Positions 8,946 through 19,792 are shown, counted from the first letter of the stretch. The stretch: 64,000 nt of DNA from Janthinobacterium sp. GW456P (GCF_002127655.1 NZ_NEHB01000010.1:156127-220126); one strand, 5' to 3'. Program-made: numbers and translations. The notes: generated by a model not told the origin, from the letters alone.

Positions 8946-9662
8946 ATGCTGCGCATGCAAAACCTGAGCAAAGTCTACCGCACCCACATGATCGAAACCC
9001 ACGCGCTGCGCGGCTTCGACATTCACGTGCAACAAGGTGAATTCGTCACCGTCACGGGCCCGTCCGGCTCGGGCAAGACGAGCTTTCTGAACATCGCCGG
9101 CCTGCTCGAGGAATTCACCGACGGCGAATACATCCTCGACGGCGTCAACGTCAGGGGCATGGACGACAATGCCCGCTCGCGCCTGCGCAATGAAAAGCTC
9201 GGCTTCATCTTCCAGGGGTTTAATCTGATCCCCGACCTGTCGCTGTTCGACAACGTCGATGTGCCGCTGCGCTATCGGGGCTTCAACCGCGCCGAGCGCA
9301 AGGAGCGCATCGAGGAAGCGCTGGCCAAGGTCGGCCTGGCATCGCGCATGAAACACTATCCGGCCGAACTGTCGGGCGGCCAGCAGCAGCGCGTGGCGAT
9401 CGCGCGCGCGCTGGCCGGCTCGCCCAAGCTGCTGCTGGCCGATGAACCGACGGGCAACCTCGATACGCAGATGGCGCGCGGCGTGATGGAGCTGCTGGAA
9501 GAAATCAATGCGCAAGGCACCACCATCCTGATGGTCACGCACGATCCGGAACTGGCGCTGCGCAGCCAGCGCAACGTGCACATCATCGACGGCCAGGTGT
9601 CGGACCTGGTGCAGCACCGCGCCTCGCTGTCGGCCAAGCCGCAGCACCCCGTGACCGCGTAA
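8946..9662 (+). CDS. ABC transporter ATP-binding protein (MacB/LolD type)
   Basis: 238 aa with Walker A GPSGSGKTS (about 39-47), Q-loop FQGFNLIPDLS, signature LSGGQQQRVAIARAL, Walker B LLLADEPTGNLD and H-loop VTHDPEL. It is a stand-alone ATPase of the mechanotransmission (type VII) class and should power the two permeases directly downstream (9-nt gap to the next gene). It lies 44 nt behind the adaptor gene. Confidence 0.92.
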   Translation: MLRMQNLSKVYRTHMIETHALRGFDIHVQQGEFVTVTGPSGSGKTSFLNIAGLLEEFTDGEYILDGVNVRGMDDNARSRLRNEKLGFIFQGFNLIPDLSLFDNVDVPLRYRGFNRAERKERIEEALAKVGLASRMKHYPAELSGGQQQRVAIARALAGSPKLLLADEPTGNLDTQMARGVMELLEEINAQGTTILMVTHDPELALRSQRNVHIIDGQVSDLVQHRASLSAKPQHPVTA

Positions 9663-9671
9663 GGAGAGCAC

Positions 9672-10994
9672 ATGTTCCGCTACTATTTCACGCTGGGCCT
9701 GCGCAGCCTGCGCCGCAACCGCGCCCTGACCGCGCTGATGGTGCTGACCCTGGCCGTCGGCGTGGCCGCCAGCGTGTCCACCGTCACCATCCTGCACGCC
9801 ATGTCGGGCGATCCGCTGCCGCACAAGAGCGACCGCATGTTCGTGCCGATGATCGACATCCTGCCCGTCAAAGGCTACGTGCCCGGAGAAAAACCGGGTT
9901 TTTCGCAAGCCCAGATGAGCTATATCGATGCGCGCAATTTCATGGACAGCAAGGTGGGAGTGCGCCGCACCGTCATGTACGGCGTGGCCGGTCCGGTCGA
10001 ACCGGCGCGCAAGGATCTCGGCTCCTTCAACTCCCAGGGCATGGCGCCCACGCGCGACTTCTTCAGCATGTTCGAAGCCCCCTTCCTGTACGGTCAGCCC
10101 TGGAGCGATGCCGATGATGCCAGCGGTGCCGACGTCATCGTGCTGAGCCGCGCGCTGGCCGAAAAACTGGTGGGCACAAGCAACCCGGTCGGCCAGCGCG
10201 TCACGGTGCTGGGCCGTCCCTATCTGGTGACGGGGGTGCTGGCAACCTGGGACGTGGTGCCGCGTGCCCATCACATTATCGGCAGCAAGGGCGCCTTCGG
10301 CGCGGAAGACGAATTCTTCATTCCGTTTGCCAGCGCGATCCGCCACGAAACCGACCACGATGGCGGCATGAGCTGCAATGGCGACAATAACGCACCCGGC
10401 TACCAGGGCCGGCTCGCCTCGGGCTGCACCTGGCTGCAGTTCTGGTTCGAAATGGCCAGCAGCGGCGAGCGTGGCCAGCTGCAGCAATACCTCGATGCCT
10501 ATGCGGGCGAGCAGCGCAAGCTGGGACGCATGCCGCGCAACGCCCCCAACCGGCTGTACGACCTGAACGAATGGATGCGCCACTTGCAGGTGGTCGACAA
10601 CGACAACAGGCTGGCGGCCTGGCTGGCCTTCGGCTTTCTGTTGCTGTGCCTGGTCAACACCATCGGCCTGCTGCTGGCGAAGTTTTCCGTGCGCGCCAGC
10701 GAAGTCGGCATCCGCCGCGCACTGGGCGCCACGCGGCGCGATATCTTCCGCCAGTTCCTGATCGAAAGCGGGGTGATCGGCCTGGCCGGCGGCGTGATCG
10801 GCCTGCTGCTGGCGTTTGGCGCGCTGGCCGTGGTCAGCCAGCAGTCGGAGGAACTGGGCACCGTGGCGCACATGGATGTGCCGATGCTGCTGCTGACGTT
10901 TGCCATGTCGGTATTGGCCGCCCTGCTGGCCGGCCTGCTGCCCACCTGGCGCGCCTGCCAGGTGACGCCGGCGATCCAGCTCAAGTCCCAATGA
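9672..10994 (+). CDS. MacB-like ABC transporter permease, first copy
   Basis: 440 aa. The MacB/FtsX topology is visible: one N-terminal membrane segment (about 18-38), a large periplasmic domain (about 40-310), then three C-terminal segments (about 315-340, 360-390, 395-425). The conserved cytoplasmic EVGIRRALGATRRDI coupling motif lies between the second and third segments. Unlike E. coli MacB, ATPase and permease are separate polypeptides. It probably forms a heterodimer with the next gene. The RBS AAGGAGA directly precedes the start. Confidence 0.88.
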   Translation: MFRYYFTLGLRSLRRNRALTALMVLTLAVGVAASVSTVTILHAMSGDPLPHKSDRMFVPMIDILPVKGYVPGEKPGFSQAQMSYIDARNFMDSKVGVRRTVMYGVAGPVEPARKDLGSFNSQGMAPTRDFFSMFEAPFLYGQPWSDADDASGADVIVLSRALAEKLVGTSNPVGQRVTVLGRPYLVTGVLATWDVVPRAHHIIGSKGAFGAEDEFFIPFASAIRHETDHDGGMSCNGDNNAPGYQGRLASGCTWLQFWFEMASSGERGQLQQYLDAYAGEQRKLGRMPRNAPNRLYDLNEWMRHLQVVDNDNRLAAWLAFGFLLLCLVNTIGLLLAKFSVRASEVGIRRALGATRRDIFRQFLIESGVIGLAGGVIGLLLAFGALAVVSQQSEELGTVAHMDVPMLLLTFAMSVLAALLAGLLPTWRACQVTPAIQLKSQ

Positions 10995-11022
10995 CACCCA
11001 CTTCTTCACTATGAGGTCCAGC

Positions 11023-12261
11023 ATGGAAATCCGTCCCATCCTGTCGGCGCTGATGCGCAGCAAAACCGGCGCCGTCCTGGTGGCCGTGCAGATCGCGATC
11101 AGCCTGGCCATCCTGGCCAACGCCCTGTACATCGTCAACCTGCGCCAGGCCGTGGCCGCGCGGCCCACCGGCGTGGCCGCTGAAAACGACATTTTCTATG
11201 TCCATATCCAGAACATGGAGCGCGGCAGCCACCAGCGCCAGCTGTCCGAACAAAAGCGCCAGGCGGCCCTGCTGCGCGCACTGCCGGGCGTACTGTCGGT
11301 GGCGCAGACGTCGCAGGCGGTGCTGTCGCGCTCCGGAAACTCCACCAGCGTGTCGGCCAAGCGCAGCCAGGTCACGCCCAGCGCCAACATTTCGACCTAT
11401 GTCACCCCGGATGCCCTCGTCAAGACCTATGGCTTGAAGCTGGTGGAAGGACGCGATTTTCTCCCCGACGAAGTGTCCGAGATCGACGAAGATGTCGACG
11501 ACAGCTATCCCAAGGTGGCCATCGTGACGCTGGCGGCCGCACAAAAAATCTGGCCCGGCGAAACCAGCTTTGTCGGCAAGACGCTGTACAAGGGCACCGG
11601 CGCCGATGATCCCGAGCTGCGCGTGGTCGGCATTGTCGAACGGCTGCAGACGCAGGTCGGCCAGCTCAGGCCCGAAGGAGAATACTCGATCCTGATGCCG
11701 GCGCGCCTGACGGGCGGACGCGATTCGCTGCTGTATGCGGTGCGCGCAGAGCCGGGCCAGCGCGACCGCCTGATGCAGGAGGCGGAACAGGCCATCCGCA
11801 GCGCCAGCAGCGACCGCCTGCTGGTGCGTATCGACACCCTGGAGCGGCACCGCCAGCTGCGCTACCGGGCCGACCGCGGCCTGTCCTGGATGCTGATCGC
11901 CGTCTCGACCCTGCTGCTGCTGGTCACCGCCAGCGGCATCGTCGGCATTGCCAGCCTGTGGGTGACGCAGCGCAGGAAGCAGATCGGCGTGCGGCGCGCG
12001 CTGGGTGCGCGCCGCATCGACATCCTGCGCTATTTTTTGACGGAGAATTTCATGATCACCAGCGTCGGCGTGGCGTGCGGCGTGCTGCTGGCACTGGGCT
12101 TGAACCAGTTGCTGGTGAGCCAGCTGGAAATGGCGCGCCTGCCGCCCGGTTATCTGCTGGCCGGTGCCCTCGTGTTCTGGCTGCTGGGCGTGGGCGCCGT
12201 GTACGGCCCGGCATGGCGCGCGGCCAGCATTTCGCCGGCCACCGCCACGCGCAGTACCTGA
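11023..12261 (+). CDS. MacB-like ABC transporter permease, second copy
   Basis: 412 aa from ATG 11023, chosen because TGAGG lies 6 nt upstream; an in-frame ATG four codons earlier overlaps that RBS. It has the same topology as its neighbour: N-terminal membrane segment, periplasmic MacB-PCD domain, three C-terminal segments, and the coupling motif QIGVRRALGARRIDIL. The two permeases have diverged strongly in their periplasmic domains, suggesting a heteromeric transporter rather than a recent duplication. Confidence 0.86.
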   Translation: MEIRPILSALMRSKTGAVLVAVQIAISLAILANALYIVNLRQAVAARPTGVAAENDIFYVHIQNMERGSHQRQLSEQKRQAALLRALPGVLSVAQTSQAVLSRSGNSTSVSAKRSQVTPSANISTYVTPDALVKTYGLKLVEGRDFLPDEVSEIDEDVDDSYPKVAIVTLAAAQKIWPGETSFVGKTLYKGTGADDPELRVVGIVERLQTQVGQLRPEGEYSILMPARLTGGRDSLLYAVRAEPGQRDRLMQEAEQAIRSASSDRLLVRIDTLERHRQLRYRADRGLSWMLIAVSTLLLLVTASGIVGIASLWVTQRRKQIGVRRALGARRIDILRYFLTENFMITSVGVACGVLLALGLNQLLVSQLEMARLPPGYLLAGALVFWLLGVGAVYGPAWRAASISPATATRST

Positions 12262-12289
12262 GCTCGCACCTCAGTGATATGCTGCGCGC

Positions 12290-13638
<1,349 letters not shown>

Positions 13639-13639
<1 letters not shown>

Positions 13640-14970
13640 TGGCCTGCCACCCCATGCGCCTCTCCCTGCTCACGCGCTGGACGGCGCTGATCGTCACCTT
13701 GCTGGTACTGGGCATCGTCATCGCCCTGCTGCTCGCGCATTTTTTGCCAGGCCAGCCGCTGCTGGTGCTGGCCGGTACCCTGCTGTGCGTGCTGCCGGTG
13801 GCCGTCATTACCATCCGCGCGCAACTGCAGGCGATGCTGTCGCTGTTTCGCGCCTTGAGCGGCACGGTCGCCAGCTACCAGGACGGCGACTTCGGCTTCA
13901 GCCTGCGCTGGCCGCAGAACGATGAACTGGCCGACCTGGTGGCAGCGCACAATGCGCTGGGCGACGTGCTGCGCAAGCAGCGCCTGGACCTGGTGCAGCG
14001 CGAACTGCTGCTCGACACCATGGTGCAAAACACGCCGGTGGCCATGCTGCTGGTGGCCGAGGGCAGCGCCATCGTCTACGCCAACCTGGCCGCGCGCCAG
14101 CTGCTGCACCACGGCCGCCGGCTCGAAGGGCAGCACCTGGCCGACATCGTGCGCGAGGCGGCGCCGGCCCTGGCCGAAGCGCTGGCGCGCCGCCACGACG
14201 GCCTGTTTACCAGCGGAGAAGGGGAACAGGAAGAGGTGTACCACCTGGCGCGGCGCAGCTTCAGCCTGAACGGACGCAAGCACGAACTGCTGCTGCTGCG
14301 CCAGCTGACGCTGGAGCTGCGGCGCCAGGAAGTGCAAACCTGGAAAAAGGTCATCCGCGTCATCAGCCATGAGCTCAACAACTCGCTGGCGCCACTGGCC
14401 TCGCTGGCCCATTCCGGCGCCGAGCTGGTGCGCCGCGGCCAGACGGAGCGCCTGCCGCAAATCCTCGCCACCATCGAGGAGCGCACGCGCCACCTGGAAA
14501 CCTTCATCCTCGGTTATGCGCGCTTTGCCAAGCTGCCCGCGCCGCGCCTGGCGCCGTGCGAATGGCAACCCTTCCTCGACAGCCTGGCCTCGCAAGCGGC
14601 CTTCACGCTCGACGGTCCGCCGCCAGCGCAGGCTGCCGTGTTCGATGCGGCGCAAATGCAGCAGGCGCTGCTGAACCTGCTCAAGAATGCGCTGGAATCC
14701 GGCTCCAAGCTCCAGCATATCGGCCTGCACGTCAGTCAGGCGCAAGGGCAGCTGCGCATCGAAGTGCGCGACCGCGGGCCGGGCATGAGCGGCGCCGTGC
14801 TGGAAAACGCGCTGGTGCCGTTTTACTCCACCAAGCGCAGCGGCACGGGACTGGGCCTGGCCCTGGCGCGCGAAATCGCCGAAGCCCACGGCGGACGCAT
14901 CACCCTGGCCAACCGCGAGGACGGCGGCCTGGCCGTGACCCTGATTCTTCCTTTGCTGGACAGAAATTAG
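13639..14970 (+). CDS. Sensor histidine kinase (NtrY/NtrB-like) of the efflux locus
   Basis: 443 aa from ATG 13639, which overlaps the regulator stop; ATG 13654 is possible. Two membrane segments (about residues 12-34 and 39-58) are separated by only a few residues, so there is practically no periplasmic sensor domain. Then come a HAMP-like linker, a PAS-like region (about 125-200), the phospho-acceptor H244 in VISHELNNSLAPL, and an HATPase domain with N-box LLNLLKNALES, G1 DRGPGMS and G2 GTGLGLALAREI. It should phosphorylate D52 of the upstream regulator. Confidence 0.9.
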
Positions 14971-14990
14971 TTCCTTGTATAACGATTTTT

Positions 14991-15016
14991 AAATCACATT
15001 ATCCGTGATTTATTTT
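14991..15016 (+). terminator. Putative intrinsic terminator after the efflux/kinase operon
   Basis: Inverted repeat AAATCAC-attatcc-GTGATTT followed by ATTTT, 20 nt after the kinase stop codon. The stem is AT-rich, so termination strength is uncertain. Confidence 0.45.
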
Positions 15017-15125
15017 CAGTGCGATATTAACAATTACAATGTCCAATATTGCAACTTCACGAGCGCCATGCCCGTGTGTTAGAAATAAGCTATTTAAGTT
15101 TGCATAATGATATAAAAATAGCTCA

Positions 15126-15154
15126 TTGACAACGAATTGTCTTGGCGATAATTT
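15126..15154 (+). promoter_or_regulatory. Sigma-70 promoter of the PEP-CTERM gene, with overlapping inverted repeats
   Basis: Perfect -35 TTGACA, 17-bp spacer, -10 TAATTT. GACAA-cgaa-TTGTC (15128-15141) overlaps the -35 box. A second inverted repeat, AGCTATTT/AAATAGCT (15088-15095 and 15116-15123), lies just upstream; either could be an operator. The 5' leader is about 48 nt. Confidence 0.75.
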
Positions 15155-15208
15155 ATCAGCGCGGTACGGTTTTTTTGAAACATCAATCGTCTTTTCGCGG
15201 GGATCAAC

Positions 15209-15733
15209 ATGAAATTAAAATCACTCATCGCAGCGGCAGTCCTCAGCGCTGCCTCCATCGGCAGCGCCAGCGCCGCCGACTACATCGTCAACCTCGTCAA
15301 CACCACGGGCAATCTGTGGACCAGCGGCTTCAACGCCGTGCCCAGTCCCCTCGGCGACTTTACCGATACCTTTACGTTCACTCCCAACGCGACCTTCGGT
15401 TCCACTGCGCAAGCCTTCCTGGCCAACCTGTCTGTCACGGGTTCGGACAGTTCCTCCATCAGCTTCACCAGCGCCAATCTGAACGGCATTTCGCTAAGCG
15501 GCTTTGGCGGCCCTACCGTGTTTGGCTATGCCCAGGGCGAAGTATTGGCGCCGACGAGCATCCTGTTCAATGGTCCGCTGGTCCTCACCGTGATCGGCAA
15601 CACCAAGGGCGGCAGCTATGGCGGCGTCTTCAACCTGAACCTGGCGCCCGTTCCTGAACCGGAAACCTATGGCATGCTGCTGGCCGGCCTGGGCATACTC
15701 GGCTTCCTGGCGCGACGCCGCAAGCAGTCTTGA
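15209..15733 (+). CDS. PEP-CTERM (FxDxF-type) exported protein
   Basis: 174 aa. A Sec signal peptide (about 1-22, cleavage after SASA) leads a Ser/Thr/Gly-rich beta-type body containing GDFTDTFTF, matching the FxDxF subgroup. The C-terminal sorting tail has VPEPETYGMLLAGLGILGF followed by ARRRK. PEP-CTERM proteins are processed by exosortase EpsH/XrtA-type enzymes and linked to exopolysaccharide or floc formation; the exosortase is not in this window. The start ATG has GGGGA upstream. The gene is monocistronic, with its own promoter and terminator. Confidence 0.9.
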   Translation: MKLKSLIAAAVLSAASIGSASAADYIVNLVNTTGNLWTSGFNAVPSPLGDFTDTFTFTPNATFGSTAQAFLANLSVTGSDSSSISFTSANLNGISLSGFGGPTVFGYAQGEVLAPTSILFNGPLVLTVIGNTKGGSYGGVFNLNLAPVPEPETYGMLLAGLGILGFLARRRKQS

Positions 15734-15744
15734 ACGCACCACCC

Positions 15745-15767
15745 AAAAGACGCCACGGCGTCTTTTT
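15745..15767 (+). terminator. Intrinsic terminator of the PEP-CTERM gene
   Basis: Inverted repeat AAAGACGCC-AC-GGCGTCTTT followed by more Ts, 12 nt after the stop codon. Confidence 0.85.
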
Positions 15768-15791
15768 CTTTGGCGGCTGCTACACTGACGC

Positions 15792-16571
15792 ATGACGACC
15801 GATTTTATCTCCACCAGCAACACCGCTTTCAGCCACCCGGGCCACCCGCCCGCCACCACCACCGAACACCGCGGCATCCGCTACCTGCACCTGGGCACCA
15901 AGTGGGTGCAGGGCGCCATGCGCCTGGACAAACCGGACGCCATCGAGCTCGAATACGTGCAGATGATGATGATGTGGATGCTGTTCAAGACGCAGCCCAA
16001 ACGCATCGTGCAGCTGGGCCTGGGCAGCGCCGCGCTGACCAAGTTCAGCTACCGCCGCTTTCCCGACGCCACGGTCACGGCCATCGAACTCAATCCGAAC
16101 GTGATCGCCATCTGCGGCGCCCAGTTCGCGCTGCCGCCGAACGACGCACGCCTCGACGTGCGCGAAATGAATGCGCTCGATTTCGTGCTCGACCCGGCCA
16201 ACCATGGCACGGTCGACGCGCTGCAGGTGGACCTGTACGACGAAGACGCGCGCGGCCCCGTGCTCGACACGCCCGAGTTCTACCAGGCCTGCTTCGACTG
16301 CCTGACGGACGACGGCATCATGTGCACGAATGTCTTCGGCGACTTCCCCAACTACGACAAGAACCTGCAGGCGATGGAACTGGTCTTCGACGCCGTCGTC
16401 TGGGTGCCGGAAATGGAAGACGAAAACATCGTCGTGCTGGCCTTCAAAAAATCGCCATCGCTCGACTTCAGCGAGCTATATGAACGCGCCGCCACCATCA
16501 AGAAGCAGTTCAACCTGCCCGCCAAGAACTGGGTCAACGGCTTGAAGCAGTGGATGCTGGACCAGCAGTAG
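15792..16571 (+). CDS. Spermidine synthase-like SAM-fold protein
   Basis: 259 aa. The Rossmann core shows VQLGLGSAALTKFSY (motif I), AIELNP (the acidic ligand end of beta-2), and LQVDLYDEDARGP in the position of the SpeE catalytic-loop aspartates. The usual N-terminal beta-hairpin domain of SpeE appears short. Such short SpeE-like proteins are often annotated as spermidine synthase, but substrate and reaction are unproven. It ends 8 nt from the convergent MocR gene. Confidence 0.7.
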   Translation: MTTDFISTSNTAFSHPGHPPATTTEHRGIRYLHLGTKWVQGAMRLDKPDAIELEYVQMMMMWMLFKTQPKRIVQLGLGSAALTKFSYRRFPDATVTAIELNPNVIAICGAQFALPPNDARLDVREMNALDFVLDPANHGTVDALQVDLYDEDARGPVLDTPEFYQACFDCLTDDGIMCTNVFGDFPNYDKNLQAMELVFDAVVWVPEMEDENIVVLAFKKSPSLDFSELYERAATIKKQFNLPAKNWVNGLKQWMLDQQ

Positions 16572-16578
16572 CGCCGCA

Positions 16579-18051
16579 TCACGCCGGCAGCAGCGCGCCC
16601 AAGCGGCGCGCCAGGCCATCCATGTGTTCGGCCGGCACCTGCGCATAACCGAGCAGGAAACCGTTCCAGCCCGCCCCGTCTCCCGTGCCGTGCGCGGACA
16701 GCGCCAGCGCCACGATGCCGTCCTGTGCGGCGCGGCGGCTCAGCGCCAGGTCATCCCATGCGCTATCGTGAAAACGCAGCGCCAGGTGCATGCCGGCCGT
16801 GCCGCCATGGATGGCCGCGCCCGCGCACGCATGGCGCTGCAAGGCCTCGCCCAGGGCGTCGCGGCGCTGGCGGTACAGCCTGCGCATGCGTCGCACATGG
16901 CGCGCAAACAGGCCGCTGCGCAGGAACTCGGCCAGCGCCAGCTGTTCCGCCACGCGGCCACGCGCGGCGCCCTGCGCCTGCATCTGCGCGAAGGCCCCGG
17001 CCAGCGCGGCCGGCACGACGATAAAGGCGATGCGCAAGGCGGGAAACATGGTCTTGCTGAAGGTGCCCAGATACACGACGGGCGCGTCGGCCACCAGTCC
17101 CTGCATGGCCGCCAGGGGCGGTCCGCCATGCCGAAACTCGCTGTCGTAATCGTCTTCGATGATCAGCGCTCCGGCCCCGCGCGCGCGTTCGAGCAGCGCC
17201 ATGCGGCGCGCGGGACTGAGCACGCTGCCCGTCGGATACTGGTGCGACGGCGTCGTGTAGATCAGCCGTGGCGGCGTGGCGCGCCAGTCTTCATCCGTCG
17301 GCGCGATGCCATCCATGTCGACGGCGATGCCCGTCACCTGCAGGCCGGCGCCACGACCCGCCGCCAGCGCGCCGCCGTAGCCGGGATGTTCGATCCACAG
17401 GGTGTCGCCCTGGTCGGCAAAGGCGCGCAGGCAGACATCGAGACTGCTCTGCGTGCCGTCCGTGATGAACACCTGGCCCGCATCGCAGACGACGCCGCGC
17501 GCGGCGCGCAAGTGGTCGGCGATGGCCATGCGCAGCTGCGGCTCGCCGGCAGGGTCGCCGTAATTGAGCTGGCGCGGCGTCAGCGCGCGCCACGCGCGCT
17601 CCAGCATGCGCCGCCACTGCGCCAGCGGAAATTCGTCGAGCGCCGGCACGCCAGGCGCGAAGGCGCCCATGGCGTCGGCGGGAAACACCAGCGCAGCGCC
17701 GGCATCCTGTCCTGACACGCCGCGCAAATGCCGGGCGCGGCGCGACAAGCCATCCTGGCCACCGCTCACCGGCGATGCTGCCGGCACGCCGGCGCCGCCG
17801 GCGACGACAGTGCCGCTCCGGTCCGGCAAGACAAACCCTTCGCTGGCCAATTGCTCGTAGGCGTACAGCACGGTATTGCGCGCCACTCCCAGTTCGGCCG
17901 CCAGCACGCGCGTGGCGGCCAGGCGCGTGCCGGGCGCCAGCTGACCGCCGCGGATCGCCGCGCGCAGGCATTCATGCAGCAGGCGCTGGCGCGGCCAGCC
18001 CCGCTCGCGGTGTGTGCGCTCGAACGCGCCCAGCAGCAAAGCGAAATCCAT
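16579..18051 (-). CDS. MocR/PdxR-family transcriptional regulator (GntR HTH + aminotransferase domain)
   Basis: 490 aa. An N-terminal GntR-type winged helix (about 18-80; TRLAATRVLAAELGVARNT) is fused to a fold-type-I aminotransferase domain. The PLP-binding lysine is K333 in GTFSKTMFPALRI. Members sense PLP or amine-containing ligands and often control vitamin B6 genes. It is transcribed divergently from a PNPOx-like flavoprotein gene (108-nt spacer), the typical arrangement for a MocR and its target. The ligand is unknown. Confidence 0.88.
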   Translation of the reverse strand: MDFALLLGAFERTHRERGWPRQRLLHECLRAAIRGGQLAPGTRLAATRVLAAELGVARNTVLYAYEQLASEGFVLPDRSGTVVAGGAGVPAASPVSGGQDGLSRRARHLRGVSGQDAGAALVFPADAMGAFAPGVPALDEFPLAQWRRMLERAWRALTPRQLNYGDPAGEPQLRMAIADHLRAARGVVCDAGQVFITDGTQSSLDVCLRAFADQGDTLWIEHPGYGGALAAGRGAGLQVTGIAVDMDGIAPTDEDWRATPPRLIYTTPSHQYPTGSVLSPARRMALLERARGAGALIIEDDYDSEFRHGGPPLAAMQGLVADAPVVYLGTFSKTMFPALRIAFIVVPAALAGAFAQMQAQGAARGRVAEQLALAEFLRSGLFARHVRRMRRLYRQRRDALGEALQRHACAGAAIHGGTAGMHLALRFHDSAWDDLALSRRAAQDGIVALALSAHGTGDGAGWNGFLLGYAQVPAEHMDGLARRLGALLPA

Positions 18052-18159
18052 GCGCCCCTTTCATCGTGGCTCTATATTATTTGTCAGTTCTGGATCTTTT
18101 TTCAGGGCCAGATGCCGATTATAGTGCGGCCTGCTTCTTCAACCAACCGGATTCCCGCC

Positions 18160-18816
18160 ATGACCACACCCGCCCTGCCTCCCAGCCCCCGTACCCGCGT
18201 GCGCCGCGTCGCCGAACTGGCCAGCTACGAGCAAGCCGCCCTGTACGCCATCCTCGATGCCGCCTACCTGTGCCATATCGCCTTCCACGACGACAAGGGC
18301 AGCCATTGCATCCCGACCGCCTGCTGGCGCATCGATGGCCACCTGTACATCCATGGCTCGAACGGCAGCCGCATGCTCAAGCGCTTGCAAGACAGCGACG
18401 TCTGCGTGACCGTCACCCATCTCGACGGCCTGGTGCTGGCACGCTCCGCCTTCAACCACACGATGAACTACCGTTCGGCGATGGTTTACGGGCAGTTTGA
18501 AAAAGTAAGCGATATCGGCCAGCAGCATGCGGCCATGGATGCGCTGATGAACAAGCTGGCGCCGGGACGCCTGGCGCACGTGCGCGGCGGCAGCGCCAAG
18601 GAATACGCGGCCACCAGCGTGCTGCGCATCGCGCTCGACGAATATGCCGTCAAGCGGCGCCAGGGCGGCCCGCTCGACGACGCGGACGACATGGCGCATG
18701 CCGTCTGGACGGGCGAACTGCCGTTTACGCACGGCCGTGGCGCGGCCATCGCCGATGCGCTCAACACCAGCGACATGCCCGCGTATGCCGCCGCATGGGG
18801 TACGGAATCCGCTTGA
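18160..18816 (+). CDS. Pyridoxamine 5'-phosphate oxidase-family FMN-binding protein
   Basis: 218 aa from ATG 18160. It belongs to the FMN-binding split-barrel superfamily of the nitroimidazole-resistance/PNPOx-like type: HIAFHDDKGSHCIPTACW, LYIHGSNGSRMLK and the NYRSAMVYGQ strand are recognisable. The catalytic role is unknown; flavin-dependent reduction or B6-related chemistry is plausible. The divergent MocR-type regulator suggests control by PLP or a related amine. Confidence 0.75.
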   Translation: MTTPALPPSPRTRVRRVAELASYEQAALYAILDAAYLCHIAFHDDKGSHCIPTACWRIDGHLYIHGSNGSRMLKRLQDSDVCVTVTHLDGLVLARSAFNHTMNYRSAMVYGQFEKVSDIGQQHAAMDALMNKLAPGRLAHVRGGSAKEYAATSVLRIALDEYAVKRRQGGPLDDADDMAHAVWTGELPFTHGRGAAIADALNTSDMPAYAAAWGTESA

Positions 18817-18901
18817 CCGGCCGGCGTGCTTGACCGATGATCGGCATTGATGGCGATCGCCACCAAGTTACCAACCGATCCAATCACGCATGGAGCAGAT
18901 G

Positions 18902-19732
18902 ATGATGAAGCGAGTATCCCTGGCCGCGGCCCTGACGGTCATGCTGGCCTGTGGCGGCAGCGGCGCGGCGCTGGCCGCAGACACGGGCGACGCGGCCCTG
19001 AAGGCGGCCATCGCCGGCAGTGCGCGCACGCCGGCCAATGCGCTGCGCGACAGCGCCCGCCACCCGTATGAAACGCTGACCTTCTTCGGCATCAAGCCGA
19101 CCATGACGGTGGTGGAACTGGCGCCCGGCGGCGGCTGGTACACGGAGATCCTGGCGCCCTACCTGCGCGACAATGGCAAGCTGATCGCCGCCGGCAACGA
19201 CCCGCAATCCGCCAGCGAAGGCGCGCGCCGTGGCGCGGCGCGCTTCCAGCAAAAGCTCGACGCCAATCCGGCCGCCTTCGGTAAGGTGGAAATCGGCGCC
19301 TTCGCGCCGCCCGCCACCTACCGCATCGCGCCGAAAGGCACGGCCGACATGGTGCTCACCTTCCGCAATATCCACAACTGGATACCGATCGGCGAAGCAG
19401 GCATGCAGACCCTGTTCAAGGAAGTGTATGACAGCCTGAAACCGGGCGGCGTGTTCGGCGTCGTCGAGCACCGCCTGCCGGCGAACAAGGCGCAGGATGC
19501 CACCGCCAGCAGCGGCTACATGCACGAAGCGTATGTGATCAAGCTGGCCGAAGGCGCGGGCTTCAAGCTGGCGGCCAAGTCGGAGATCAACGCCAATCCG
19601 AAAGATACGGCGGACCACCAGGGCGGCGTCTGGGCGCTGCCGCCCACTTACGCCAACAAGGATGTGGAGCGGGCCAAATACACGGCCATCGGCGAGAGCG
19701 ACCGCATGACCTTGAAGTTCGTCAAGCCATAA
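18902..19732 (+). CDS. Exported class I SAM-dependent methyltransferase-like protein
   Basis: About 276 aa. Several in-frame ATGs occur (18890, 18899, 18902, 18905); 18902 fits the GGAG at 18892-18895 best. The N-terminus is a signal peptide (KRVSLAAALTVMLACGGSG, with possible AxA cleavage near residue 25). The body has the SAM motif VVELAPGGGWYTEILAPYL, IAAGND, and LKPGGVFGVVEHR. Members of this group in proteobacteria do carry signal peptides. A methyltransferase fold outside the cytoplasm, where SAM is not normally available, is puzzling. Function unknown. Confidence 0.7.
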   Translation: MMKRVSLAAALTVMLACGGSGAALAADTGDAALKAAIAGSARTPANALRDSARHPYETLTFFGIKPTMTVVELAPGGGWYTEILAPYLRDNGKLIAAGNDPQSASEGARRGAARFQQKLDANPAAFGKVEIGAFAPPATYRIAPKGTADMVLTFRNIHNWIPIGEAGMQTLFKEVYDSLKPGGVFGVVEHRLPANKAQDATASSGYMHEAYVIKLAEGAGFKLAAKSEINANPKDTADHQGGVWALPPTYANKDVERAKYTAIGESDRMTLKFVKP

Positions 19733-19742
19733 TCAGGCAAAT

Positions 19743-19769
19743 GGCGGCGCGCCACTGCGGCGCGCCGCC
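19743..19769. terminator. Bidirectional hairpin between convergent genes
   Basis: Perfect 11-bp inverted repeat GGCGGCGCGCC-actgc-GGCGCGCCGCC between the ends of the methyltransferase and the Cys-rich gene. No T-tract, so termination is probable but not classical. Confidence 0.5.
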
Positions 19770-19792
19770 CGATCCGGGATGCGGCTGCCGGC

